This document shows, piece after piece, positions 30,066-41,952 of a stretch of 64,000 bases of DNA (its first letter is position 1; each line of letters opens with the position of its first letter). Under the pieces are notes generated by a model. It ran no database searches, was not told where the DNA came from, and was given only the letters and a program-made list of their open reading frames with translations. Origin of the DNA: Erpobdella octoculata (taxonomy: Eukaryota > Annelida > Clitellata > Hirudinida > Erpobdellidae); assembly GCA_963978895.1 (NCBI GenBank), contig OZ022238.1:43319269-43383268 (forward strand), written 5' to 3'. The position numbers were made by a program, and so were the translations under genes.

Positions 30066-32688
30066 TTCATTAGTGAATCCAAATCCTGTATTTTGTAAGT
30101 TACATACAAATATAACCTTGACTGTGACTGGCATACATTTGTTGCAATTGTAATTATAATTGTAATTGTAATTATACATTCCTTACAGCCAACTTGAGCC
30201 AACATTCCCTTCAAAAGTCCAGTATCCAGAAAGTCTGGAATTTGTGTTGGTCTGTTTTGGGTGACGTCTTATAGAAACTTGTCTCATTGCTTACAAATCA
30301 GTTGAGAATGATTAATGAAAACATGTAAAGCTGCTGACATATGTCAGGAAAAAATAATTAGGTACTTGCTTAAATAAAACTTTTAAACATCCTCATATCT
30401 TATCTATTAAAATCTAATCTAACCATTCGATGAGAGCGGGAGAGAAATGAATATTTTAGCCGCTCCGTGCTTTTTTTCACACCTCCGTGAACCATCGAAC
30501 CGCTCCAAGTCTCGTTCCTGCTCTGTAACTTCGTATAATTATGTTTTGATTTTCCATTTATCTGATTTTAAAATTCTCAAAGACCTGCTGAATGTGTGCA
30601 GGATATTTGCAATCGTTGAAAAACTTCAAATGGTGAACCAGTTATCATTTTTTGTTCCAATGTTAAAATGTTCTTTACATCTATTCATGGTTAGTTCCCA
30701 GTCTACTTCATCGGCGTCTGGAATTCACCTCCAAAGCGAGATGTTCCTCGGTCACCAGTTGTATATTCAAACTAGAAATAACTCGTCAAAAATGACGGGT
30801 TTTTTAAATCTCATTATATATTATTTATCAATTGCAGCACCACCTCTTTTGATCTTTAGAACTGACTGTGTACAATTTTGTAATAACCTTTATTACACGC
30901 CTACGCGCACTAATTTTAGCAACTGCTGATTGCGGACCACCGCGGCCTCCGCGTTATGCGAAATTGCTAACATACATACATACAGACATATGAAATGGTA
31001 TATATGTTGAGGCTTAATTGATAATGTGCATAACTTCAACTTTTTCCTTTGCTTCATAGCCATTCACAAAATTGGTGTTTGTTTGAAAAGCACACAAATT
31101 CAGGAATGCAATTAAATCTATCTCAGTTGCACTACGCAAGTATTTTTTTAGCATTCAAACAATTTATTTAAACCATCAGCTGAATGTTACATCCTGCATC
31201 GTGAATCGAACCACCACCACCACCACTATCATCATCATCACGTTAACCGCTCGGCAGATTCAAAACGACGCCAAAGATTGATGTCTTATTGACACAGTAG
31301 TTTCAAATTTTTGATAACATTTCATCAACCGGGCAAAATTGCTTCAGGAATGCAAAACAAACATGCGAAAAGACCTTGCAAACAAATCGTCGTAGGACGT
31401 GTCCCACATGCTTGGCGCGGGGCGGCTGTGTGGATCTTATTGAGGCGAGGATCGAACCGCATAAGATGTTGGAGTTGGTTTCTTCCACAGAAAAAAAGGT
31501 AAGAAATAGGAAAGAAAAAATAAATAAAATGAAATGGTTATGGAGAAACGAAGATGGATCGTTAAAGTGGAGTTACATGTATCAACGTTATTTATATGGA
31601 GCACAACTGTGTTTTCATCGACCTCGTCTTGTGTGACGTCGTGTACGTGACGTCTGTGATGTCTGCCCGTTTGTGTGTGTTTGTTTGTCCAACGTGTGCG
31701 TGCGTATGTATGTGTGCGTGTGTGTGGCTATTTTTGTAACACATGTCGATGTGTATGTCTGCTTGTGTGTCTATTTTTGTAACACATGTCGATGTGTGTG
31801 ACATGTTTGCGTGTGGTCGATGAGGCTTCCCCTTTTTTTTCAAAGAATTCAATTTAATATTCATAAAGATGCAAATCAACAGACCACCATTTTCGTTTTG
31901 CTGGCACTACTCTACTCACTTCTTTCATTTTCTTCTTCTTCTTCTTTTTCTTTTCCATATCACTGAAATGCTTTAAATCTTTCATGATATTTTTGCTAAT
32001 AAATAAAAGATTCTATAAAAACAAATAATACATGGCTCGTAGAAATATTGTGTTTATGTGCACATAATGCTCTCCGGCAATGTCCTTCAACATTAAGATG
32101 CAAGTTCATTACATTTCTGCACCTCCACCTCATCCCTCCCCTCCCCCTACTACCTCCCCCTACTCCCTCCCCCTTACTCCCTCCCTCTTACTCCTTCCTC
32201 CTACTCCCACTCATACAGTCAGCTTGCTGAGACACCACATTTTATTTCATTAAATAGTTTATATTCTCTTCAATTATTTCTTCCAATGTTTTTAATATTT
32301 ATCGACATTATTCCGTTTGAGGTTTGTTTTTATTTTAGTTTTTTTTTATGATATTCATCTTTTGTTGAAACATTCATGGTTATGGAAGTTTGTTGTGACA
32401 CGTTGAATCGTTCGTTGTCAACATGGGGACATCTCGTATGTGCTGTTTGTGATGAATAAATTACACAGTCTGTGTAGTTTTCCGCGTCGTTTAATTTCTT
32501 GTATTTTACAATAAATTATGCTGTTTTTACGGCTTTACATATTGCACGTTTGGTTATTACATTACATCTTAAAAGGAGTCCTAGAAGACTGTTTTAAGTT
32601 TCTTTTCAAAACATAAAAACCGCTCGAGTTCAAAGAAAAGTGGATTTTAAGCGCTGGTCAGCTCGACGAGTGGGAAGAATTAAATGGT
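30066..32688. other. Gene-free stretch
   Basis: 30930-30980 has a GC-rich hairpin (GCGGACCACCGCGGCCTCCG) followed by GCTAA and CATACATACATAC, resembling a degenerate Helitron 3' end, though CTAA is followed by C instead of T. 31670-31810 has a duplicated TTTGTAACACATGTCGATGT unit. A C-rich CTCCC tract lies at 32130-32200. No gene supported. Confidence 0.4.
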
Positions 32689-32835
32689 ACAAACGTACAT
32701 AGGAAATACCCGGTATATCTTCAGAAACAAACGTACATAGGAAATATTCGGTATATCTTCAGAAACAAACGTAGAAATGAAATACCCGGTATATCTTTAA
32801 AAACGAATGTAAAGATGAAATACCCGGTATATTTC
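32689..32835. repeat. 38-bp minisatellite, about 3.8 units
   Basis: Units run from ACAAACGTACATAGGAAATA to CCCGGTATATCTTCAGAA, with the later units drifting. A shorter 50-60-bp repeat (CTGGGGCTGATGACTCAT) lies at 33060-33190. Confidence 0.85.
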
Positions 32836-33496
32836 AATGGAAATAATTCTTATGGGACTCAAATACCGAGAAGTAATGTTTCTAGCACTAAATAAATAAA
32901 TTAATGTGCACCTTTGATGGACTATTGAATTTCTAAAAAAAATGGTTTTTTACTCTAATTAGTAAAATTATTCAAGTCAAACTTCAAACTTTTTACCGTT
33001 TGTAATTATAACAATTTTTGTTCACCCTCAAGGATTCTTAATCTCGAGAAAATCGTGATTATTTTACCCCCTCCTGTAAATCTGGGGCTGATGACTCATA
33101 TTTATTTGACCCCCTGTATATATCTGGGGCCAATGCCTCATGTATATTTTACTTCCCTTGTAAATCTGGTGCTGATGACTCATGTTTATGTGCCATCGTA
33201 GAAAGAATGCCAGTCATCAACTATAAACAAGCTTAGGTAAAAAGCATAAAAAAGGTTTTATTGTTATTGTATTCAAATGCTATATTAAGGAACAAAAATG
33301 ATGTTTTAATCTCGCGGAAGTGACGTCATGACAGCATCATCATCATGACAGCATCATCATCATCACCATCTTCGTCGTAGGAGGAATTCTTCCGCCGTTG
33401 AAAATGACGTTGTGCTGCAATGAAGGGATTTCGGGTTTGTTTCCTAAGACAAGAATGAGAGTGCGCTGTAAGATGTGAATTGTAATTAACAGTTTA

Positions 33497-33876
<380 letters not shown>

Positions 33877-34203
33877 GCGTATTATTATTCTGACGTTGAT
33901 GACAACAATGATGATAAGGATTATGATAATAATAGATACTCAGTATTGGTCGGTGCAACGCTCTTAAGTTTTTTTTAAACATCTAATCACATAGTTATAG
34001 ATTATTTATTATATGAATAACTGAGATGCGTTTGTATACAGACAACATGGCGGCCGGTGAAAGCTGCAGGCGACCACGTGCACACAACATGACATTAAAA
34101 GTCTGCACGCAATAAATGAGCATGATGAAAAATGCAGGAGTTAACATTCTCAAAAGAATTTAATAATTGGAAAGTGAGAAAATATTTCTATTCTAAATTA
34201 TAT

Positions 34204-34240
34204 CAGTGGCGGATTTAAAGGGGGAACCCGTGGCGCGCAC
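34204..34240 (+). repeat. Solitary CAGTGGCGGAT transposon end
   Basis: CAGTGGCGGATTTAAAGGGG matches the MITE end at 21096, but I see no matching opposite end in the next 300 bp, so it is a truncated copy. Confidence 0.45.
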
Positions 34241-34481
34241 CTTCCCGATCCGACCCATATATTTATATTTATTTATATATCACTGTATCCATGTGTTTTA
34301 TCGACTTCTGACTATATTTGTGGGGAAAAAAACTAAGTAACTACAATATCATGCTGCTGTTGTGATTACGATGTCAACTCTAAAAAAGGATTTTATGTGT
34401 TTGTTTAAAGTAGTCAAGTTTAAGCTTAAAAGTTAATTATTTTGTCATAGAATCAGTATTTTTATGATTTAAATATAAATT

Positions 34482-34650
34482 GAGGCGCCGTAGCACTGTG
34501 GTAAAAGTTGTTTTGCTATTATCTTGCCGCCATGGGTTCAAACCTCAGATGCGTTGATGCGTAATTGCGATGAGCAAGAAGTGGAAAACATGAGAACACT
34601 TACATAAGTTCATGTAAGATTTATCAAATTTGCCTAAAGATTAAAAAAGT
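34482..34650 (+). mobile_element. tRNA-derived SINE (candidate)
   Basis: GCGCCGTAGCACTGTGG resembles an A box and, about 45 bp later, GGGTTCAAACCTC holds a perfect B box (GGTTCAAACC) of a Pol III promoter. The spacing fits a tRNA head. The downstream body is AT-rich. The ends are not defined. Confidence 0.6.
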
Positions 34651-34766
34651 AGAATAAAAGTATTTAAAAACAATTAAAACTACACTTTTACTTCTAATGC
34701 ACTAAAAGGATTAAATAATTATTTTGTTGTTATCTGGTTATATCTCTTAAATAGTTTGATGAAACA

Positions 34767-36054
34767 TTAGCAGTGCCCGTCGCGACTTGGCTCGCTTGAA
34801 ATTAGAGAATTTGAAACGAGCATCCATAGTAGAGTTCTGCATGGGCCGATTTTTCACGGCCCGGTTCTACCTGCCCGTCGACAACTCGACCCGTTTTTAC
34901 TGGCCTATAATTATTATATACTTGGGAAGAAATCTCGACCCAGGCCGGTTTTAATTCAGCTCAGGCAAGGCCCGTGCAGTTCTCTAATCCATAGAGCCCT
35001 ACACGGATTTCTGAGACCCCGTCTGGCTCATTGTATAAGCGGAAAATTCTAGGCTTGGCTTGTTATTTAGGCTCAAAATTTCAGGCCCGAAAAGGCCCGT
35101 TTCATTAGCACAAAAGTTAAGACGTGGCCCTGTCCGTGATGAACTGGACTCAGCTGGTTTTAACGGGCACAACACCTCAAAGCTTGGAAACTAATTTGAC
35201 TATAACTAATGAAACAGGTATCTTATTATTTAAAGAAAAATCTTAATACTGAAGTTTCATGTTTTCACATTTCCAGTTATTGAGTTTTCAAGCAAATTAT
35301 CTTTTTCTCCATCCTACATTTGTAGTCCCGGAAGCCAAAAAATAAAAAAATAGTAAAACATGTGTAACTTTATTTTCTAAGTAGTATCTAAATACTAACT
35401 TTTATATCTGTAGTTATATCAGTTATTCTAAAAATAACTCTGTTTTCCACCCTACGTTTGAGGTCACAAAATCTAAATTTTCAAAAATGGTGAAACAAGT
35501 AATTTTTTCGTTAAAAAAATTGATACTGAATTCAAACACTTTGTCATATTTAGGTTTTGAGTTTTTAAGCAAATAATTTTTGTCCACCCCACATTTGAGA
35601 TCTCGGAAGTAAAATTAGTAAAAACACGTATATTTTTATTTATCAAGGAAATACTAAATACTAATTTTAAATCTGTAGAACTTAGAGTTTAATAGCAATA
35701 GTTGTTTTGAAAAAAAAACCAGCAAATAACCCTATTTACCACCCCACTTTAAGGTCACGAAAACCATATTCTCAAAAAACAGTGAAACAGTTTGTTTTTC
35801 ATTTTTAAAAGAATCTAGATATTAAATTTCAAAACCTTTTTATTTTTGGTTTTTTAGATTATCGTTTTTTAGAAAAAAATTTATCTTCCTGTTTTATCTC
35901 CTCAGGGGCAAAACTTTCAAAAATCCTTTCTTAGTGGGTGCTTACGCTATAAAAGTAATATAAGTTCCAAATTTCATGTTCCTAGGACGAGGTGTTTTAG
36001 CTCGGCGTTGATTATCAATCAGTCAGTGTCAGGCCATGTTCTTTTATATATATA
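34767..36054 (-). mobile_element. Non-autonomous Helitron, inverted sister of 13452-15117
   Basis: Read on the minus strand it has the same 5' end (TATATATATAAAAGAACATG), only two or three CTGA units, the ATCAACGCCGAGCT block, four or five core units of about 145-157 bp (CACCCCACATTTGAGATC type), the GGCCCG-rich part and the 3' end GGGCACTGCTAA|T. Its first TC is missing, because another Helitron's CTAG end adjoins directly at 36055. Confidence 0.75.
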
Positions 36055-36691
36055 CTAGCGGGGTTACCCGGCGTTGCTCGGGGTTTTTAGAGGTTTTTCA
36101 AATGTTTGTCCCTCTCGCTCCTGTTTCCTTCTCCACTTTCCCGTTTTCGTCGCGTTCCCGGTCGCTTTTCCGCTCTCGGTCGTTTTCCAGCTCCCGGTCG
36201 CTTTCCCGCTCAGTAGTTTTGTTATCGATTTTCTCTCTTGCTCGCGTTTCCTTCCAAGCTTGCTCTCCCGATTCCAGTCGCTTTCCGTGTTCCCGGTCGC
36301 TTTCCGCGTTCCCGTTCCCGGTCGCTTTTCCGTTCCCGGTCGCTTTCCCGTTCCCGGTCGCTTTCCTGCTCCCGGTCGCTTTCCCGTTCCCGGTCGCTTT
36401 CCCGTTCCCGGTCGCTTTCCCGTTCCCGGTCGCTTTCCCGTTCCCGGTCGCTTTCCCGTTCCCGGTCGCTTTCCCGTTCCCGGTCGCTTTCCCGTTCCCG
36501 GTCGCTTTCCCGTTCCCGGTCGCTTTCCCGTTACCGGTCGCTTTCCCGTTCCCGCTCACGCTTGCTCTCCCGTTCCCGGTCATGCTTGCTCTCCCGTTCC
36601 CGGTCACGGTTGCTCTCCCGTTCCCGTTCACGCTCATTTTCTCTTTTCCATTCTTTCATAACTTATGTTAGCCTATAAAACGTAAAATAGA
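36055..36691 (-). mobile_element. Helitron-type element with 18-bp GC-rich minisatellite
   Basis: The minus-strand 3' end has CCCCGAGCAACGCCGGGT followed by AACCCCGCTAG|T, a hairpin before CTAG. The interior is an 18-bp repeat. The 5' end is uncertain; A|TCTATTTTACG at 36691 is the best candidate. GC content is far above the surroundings. The 195-211-aa frames over this repeat are artefacts. Confidence 0.6.
36290..36560. repeat. 18-bp minisatellite CCCGGTCGCTTTCCCGTT
   Basis: About fourteen near-identical units, flanked by degenerate ones from 36150 to 36630. 18 bp is a multiple of 3, so every frame stays open and reads as FPVPGR, SRSRSL or GNGKAT repeats. Confidence 0.95.
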
Positions 36692-36699
36692 TTTGCTAA

Positions 36700-36966
36700 G
36701 ACTATATATATATATGAATGTTTGTGGGTTAGTTTGTCTATTATAGAAACGGGAAAGCGACCCGGAACGGACAGCGAGTGGGAGCGGGAATGCGACCCGG
36801 AACGGACAGCGAGCGGGAGCGGGAATGCGACCGGCAGCGGGAAAACGACCGAAAACGGGAAAGCGAACAGGAGTGGGAAAGCAAGTGGGAAAGGAAACGG
36901 GAGAGAAAGAGACAAACATTAGAAAAACCTCTAAAAAACCCGGGCAACGCCGGGTATCTCCGCTAG
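36700..36966 (+). mobile_element. Short Helitron-type element, head-to-head with the previous one
   Basis: It ends CCCGGGCAACGCCGGGTATC then TCCGCTAG|T, a perfect 6-bp-stem hairpin 7-8 bases before CTAG. It starts near a TATATATATATGAATG tract followed by TTTGTGGGTTAGTTTGTC, with degenerate units of the same 18-bp repeat on the other strand. The T after CTAG opens a TACATACATA microsatellite. Confidence 0.65.
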
Positions 36967-37196
36967 TACATACATAAACACAGACACACATACATGCACA
37001 TACACATGCATACATACACACATACATACGCACATATATATATATATATAGTTCCCGCTCGCTCACCCGCTCCGCTCCGCTCATTTTGTGACGGATTTCA
37101 AAATTTTTTTCTCTATATTTGATTCCCCTTGACTCTCAAGGTTGTGTGAAAATTTCATTACGATCGGATGAATGGTGTAGCAATGCATAAAGGACA

Positions 37197-37259
37197 TGAA
37201 TATATATATACATATATACATATATACATATATACATATATACATATATACATATATTC

Positions 37260-37331
<72 letters not shown>
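37197..37331. repeat. (TATACA)n-(TA)n tract
   Basis: TATACATA units to about 37258, then about 65 bp of pure TA. Confidence 0.95.
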
Positions 37332-37332
<1 letters not shown>

Positions 37333-38038
37333 ATTGTGGGAGGCTCATTTTTTGCAAACTCTATCAGTCGTCAAACATATAAAATGTACGTCCCACACTT
37401 TTCTATTACGTCAAAATATTTTTAAGGTATAATCGGATAACACAAAAAAATATCTTTAAAATTGTTTTATTTTTTTGTCTGTTTATTATTCGTTGGTCAA
37501 ATGTCGTTCAGTCGGTCAAACAGCCTCGAGCAAATGCTTTAAGCAAAAATGACAAGCAACCTCCAAACCAATTAGTTCAATGCCTTTTCTTATTTCAGCG
37601 CTTTTGTAATAGAAAAACAGTTTAATTAATTCACAAGTTTTAAATTTTTAAGAGTTTAATTTATCTACAATAACTTGTTTTGTAAACAAACAAAAAAGTA
37701 GTGATTATTTGTTTGCTCATCAAAGATATTAAATCTTGAATAATTTATTCAATTAATGTACATATTAAGTTGCCACTCCATTAAAATTACCAACAAAACG
37801 TTGTCAATGAATTTGTGTTTATATATTTTTTTTATTACCAATGCTTTTATTAACTCGTCGTCTCTGTTTCTCTGTCTGTCTGTTTGTTTCTCTGTCTGTT
37901 TCAAATCTTGCAATCAATTTTTGTGTCACTTCCTGATGATAGATTTTTTTTCAAATTTTGCATACATGCTCAAAATAGAAGACAATGCAATATTCAATTA
38001 TTAGTTTTACAATAAGTCAATTAATTTAGTTAATTTTA

Positions 38039-38040
<2 letters not shown>
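37332..38040. other. AT-rich stretch with a diverged TCTG-family end
   Basis: 37840-37930 (CTTTTATTAACTC, then CTCTGTCTGTCTG, then CAAATCTTGCAATCAATTTT) is a diverged relative of the element at 18370 and 46668. Nothing else recognised. Confidence 0.5.

Positions 38041-38105
<65 letters not shown>
38041..38105. repeat. (TA)n tract
   Basis: About 32 TA units. Confidence 0.97.
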
Positions 38106-38106
<1 letters not shown>

Positions 38107-38930
38107 TTATATATATATGTATTTATACATATATAAGGTCCATTAGAATAGGTTAAGGCCTATTCTTTTTGTATATTGCGACTTTAATATAAAATAAAAG
38201 AGTAATATAAGAAAAAATTGATTGCAAAATTTGTGTTTTAATTACATATAAAAGCATTGGGTTTTAAAAATTCGTTTTTAATTTACTTGTTATATTGTAT
38301 CTTTGGTTGAACACAAAATATTTCAAATTTTGTCTGCTATAATTCGCATTGTATGAAACGTTTTTAAGTTTAGTACTAATGGCGGATTTTTCACATCGGT
38401 GCACATCAGTAAACTATTTTCAAATAGAAAAATCGTAAGTTTATCATTTGTATAATTATTTTATGTCACCTTCTCAAGTGCTTGAAATGGTGCCATGATC
38501 AGAGTTAAAATTTCTCAATCAAACGAGCAGGTCCAGTTGCTGTATGATGATCGGAAATTCACTCGAAATTTTGTCTACAATGAAATTTTCCCCATTTAAC
38601 TGAAGAAAGATTGATTGAAAACTCAAGGGTTGTCTTTTAGATCACGATGGAAAAGAAAAATGTATTATTGAAATAATAAATAACTTTAATTTAAAGGCAA
38701 GACTATCTTAATATACTTGCACACATTTTTCGTTTAAAATATGAAATCATAATTATATTTTGTATGTTTAAGCCTCAACTTCATTTTTTTAAGTAAAATA
38801 ACAACGATAAAAATGAATAAAAAAATAATTGAATTAAAAAGATAGAAAATAATGAAGGAAAGTAGAAAATAAAAACGGGATGAAATTTAGTGGAGTAGTG
38901 ACAGGCAGGGATAAGACAGATGGATCCATG

Positions 38931-38934
<4 letters not shown>
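38106..38934. other. Gene-free AT-rich stretch
   Basis: No coding or element signal seen. Confidence 0.5.
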
Positions 38935-38984
<50 letters not shown>

Positions 38985-38995
38985 CAAATATATAT

Positions 38996-39080
<85 letters not shown>
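38935..39080. repeat. (TA)n tract with TAAA/CAAA interruptions
   Basis: Three interruptions in the first half (near 38967, 38986 and 39009), then about 70 bp pure TA. Confidence 0.97.
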
Positions 39081-39083
<3 letters not shown>

Positions 39084-41159
39084 TGATGTTGTGCAGATTT
39101 ATTGCAATTTTCTCTTCGTCCAATCCTTTTGCGAATATTCATTGTTGATTGTGCTGAATTTTTTTTGTGACGATGGAAGTGATGTTAATAAGGTTGTTGT
39201 TTGTGTCGGAGATGTTGTTGTTGATGTTGCTGTGATTGTTGTGTGTCGTATTTTGTCGTTTTTGTTATGTTGTAGACCGAGTTGACAATGCATTAGCAAT
39301 GTTTTGCGATTTTCTATCAGGATGTAATAAAATTTAATCAACATTAGCATTGAATGAATTGTTGTAAAACCAGGTGATGATTTATCAAATAAAGATAGAC
39401 TGTTGCAAACAGTAATAAAGTGTTGCTGGAAGTAATAATGTAAGTTGCGAAATGAGATGTTGCAGAATGCAGAAGAAGATGTTGCGAGCAAAGTAATTTA
39501 TTTGATGAATTTGACGAAGAAATGCAAGAGTGGTGTGCGATCTTTATGAAGATTCTGACGACGACATTTGAGCTAAATGACATGATTGATGGACAATTCC
39601 CAGGTAATATCTTTGCTAAAAGTAATAAAACACGTATGTTAATGTTGAGCTACACACAATATTATATTTATATTATATATTTTGTTATTATTATCATTAC
39701 TATTAATGTTATCATTATTATTTTTATAAGTATTATATGTACTATTTATGAGTTAAGGCATAAAATATTATAAATGACAAAAACACACAAATAATAATAA
39801 CAGCTATTTCAGCTCTTTTTGTTAAATATAAAAAAGAAGAAAAGAAGAATATGCAGGTATTGAAAGATGCAGAGATATGGCATGCTCTCTCATGAAGAAA
39901 GTTTATATTTTTAAATTAAAAAGTTACCATTGAAACGCATAAAAGGAAAAGAGCAAAGAGCAATTTCTTTTGGAAACGTCGCCAATATTTGAAACTTAAA
40001 AAATTGGAGATTTCATAAAGAAAATGTTCCCACCGGATAAATTTAAAAGTTTTCAAGCCTTTTGTGGCATTTAAATAATTACAATTTCGAGACTACATTT
40101 TTTTAATTTACAAAAAATAAATTATGAACATGATAGTCGTTAAGGTTAAAGACCTTTTTGAAAAGTCAATTTTTCTAAAATTCATTATTTGATGCTATTT
40201 TGACCCATTTCAAAATGTCATTATTTTCAAAACATTCAATATTTTGGTTTCATTTTCACTTTCATTTCTTTTTTTGCAATTTTTTTTACAATGCAAAAGT
40301 AAGAAAAGAATTTGTCTCTTGTGTCGCAACCATCATGGCTTTGCTGCTGTCAAAAGGAGTCGCATAATGATGTTGTTGTCGGTGTTGGAGTGTCTCGTTG
40401 CGAGTACTGTTTCTCATTTTTGTAGCTCTTCCTCTGTTGTTTCACAAGAAAACATCGAAGTCTCCTGTTGTTTTGCAAAGTTATTAAATGCTCCCCAGAG
40501 AACAACTAAAATGTCTAAGCATTAAATAAACCGGAAGAACTAAGACGCGCTCTTCTGCGCATGCGCCTGTGTGTTCACGTGTGTGTGTGTGTGTGTGTGT
40601 GTGCGTGTGCGTGTGCGTGTTCGAGTATGTTTGCGTGTCTGTGTTTCTTCGTGTTTGGCTGGGAACGAAAAAGTGGATGTGTGGAGCTTGGAATTTCTTG
40701 TGTTATTTTAATTTATTAAAACCTGAATATGGAATGTTGAATGTAATTCCGCTGTCCAGTTGTATTAGTTTATCCGAAGGGTTCACATTAGCAAGTGCAT
40801 TATCAGAATAAAACAAAAAACAATAGTAAAACCTGTATAATAATAGAGTTGCAATAAAAGATACTTTCCTCTACCAACCTGTGTATATGATAGCACTGTG
40901 ACATGAGACCAGGGTGAAGAAACGCCATCAAATCCGCCGATAACTGATCAAACAATTCTCTCTCCTCCTTCTTCTCATTAACATGAACCAACGAATTTCT
41001 TTCGTAGTCTTCAACTGAACCACAAATCGGTATCATACAACTCAACGAGCACAACTTAAAAACGTATCTTTATTCATTTCTTAATGCAATAATAATAACG
41101 GTTCTAATAATAATATTTGAATATTAAAAAAATTAATAGAAGAGATAATAATAATCAAA
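39081..41159. other. Gene-free stretch
   Basis: A GT-rich microsatellite lies at 40578-40622. Otherwise AT-rich or TTG-rich sequence without exon evidence. Confidence 0.45.
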
Positions 41160-41480
41160 ATTTAACAACGAACAAGCAAACCGTAAAAAACGAGTTTTTT
41201 TGCAAATCCCTTATATTTCAGAATTCGAGGGTTTTTCATTTAATAAATATTTGTCTTTAAAACATTTTTTTTTTCAAATTTATAATTTTAACTAATTAAA
41301 TAATTATGTTTGATTTTTTTTTATAAAAATTTCAAAACTCAACAAAATGCATTGTCATGAAGAGTGAGCAAATATTTCAATTTTCAGCTCGATTGCATAA
41401 CATGAAATTTGTTACTTTTTACTTTCAAAGTTTGCAAACAATCAGGCAATTAATATACCAAACTTAAAATATATAAATAA
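41160..41480. repeat. GCTT-family fragment, copy 3
   Basis: CCGTAAAAAACGAG and AAATCCCTTATATTTCAGAA match 29635-29690; later text (ATTTCAATTTTCAGCTCGAT) resembles the family core. Confidence 0.5.
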
Positions 41481-41910
41481 CATTAATTGTTTATTAAAAC
41501 CAGAGTATTTGAAAAATATCGGAAACATGAATGAATAATTGAAAAGGTTGAGAAAAAAAGCTACCAATAATTGAAGCTGAAAAAATTTGAAAAAAGTAAA
41601 AACTGGAAAGAAATGTCTTGAAAATGTTTAGCTCGTCATCAGCAGGTGTACGTGCGTGTATCAGGTAGTTTGTACGTGTTTGTGACACTGCAAGTAGAAA
41701 TGTCACGCTTGCTGCAGTAACACTCCTTTCTCTCTCCACTCTCTCTCTTCTTCCTCTTCTCTCTTTTTTCACACCTCCAGCAGTTCGCACCTTCATGTTG
41801 GCACGTTTTAAAAACAACTAAAAGTTCTTATGCTGTATGTTGATTTACAAGTAGAAGAGAAAAGACTGGACAAACATTACAACTATCGGTGTTTACAGAT
41901 TATTGGCAGA

Positions 41911-41952
<42 letters not shown>

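Noticed and set aside
30447..30929. 160-aa plus-strand frame
   Set aside because: No recognisable domain, no splice or start support, AT-rich chance frame.
31430..31475. GGTTCGATCC on the minus strand as a tRNA or SINE B box
   Set aside because: No A box at proper distance and no cloverleaf I could draw.
36036..36678. 211-aa and 195-aa frames rich in FPVPGR/SRSRS, like an RS protein
   Set aside because: An 18-bp minisatellite keeps all frames open; it lies inside a Helitron-type element.
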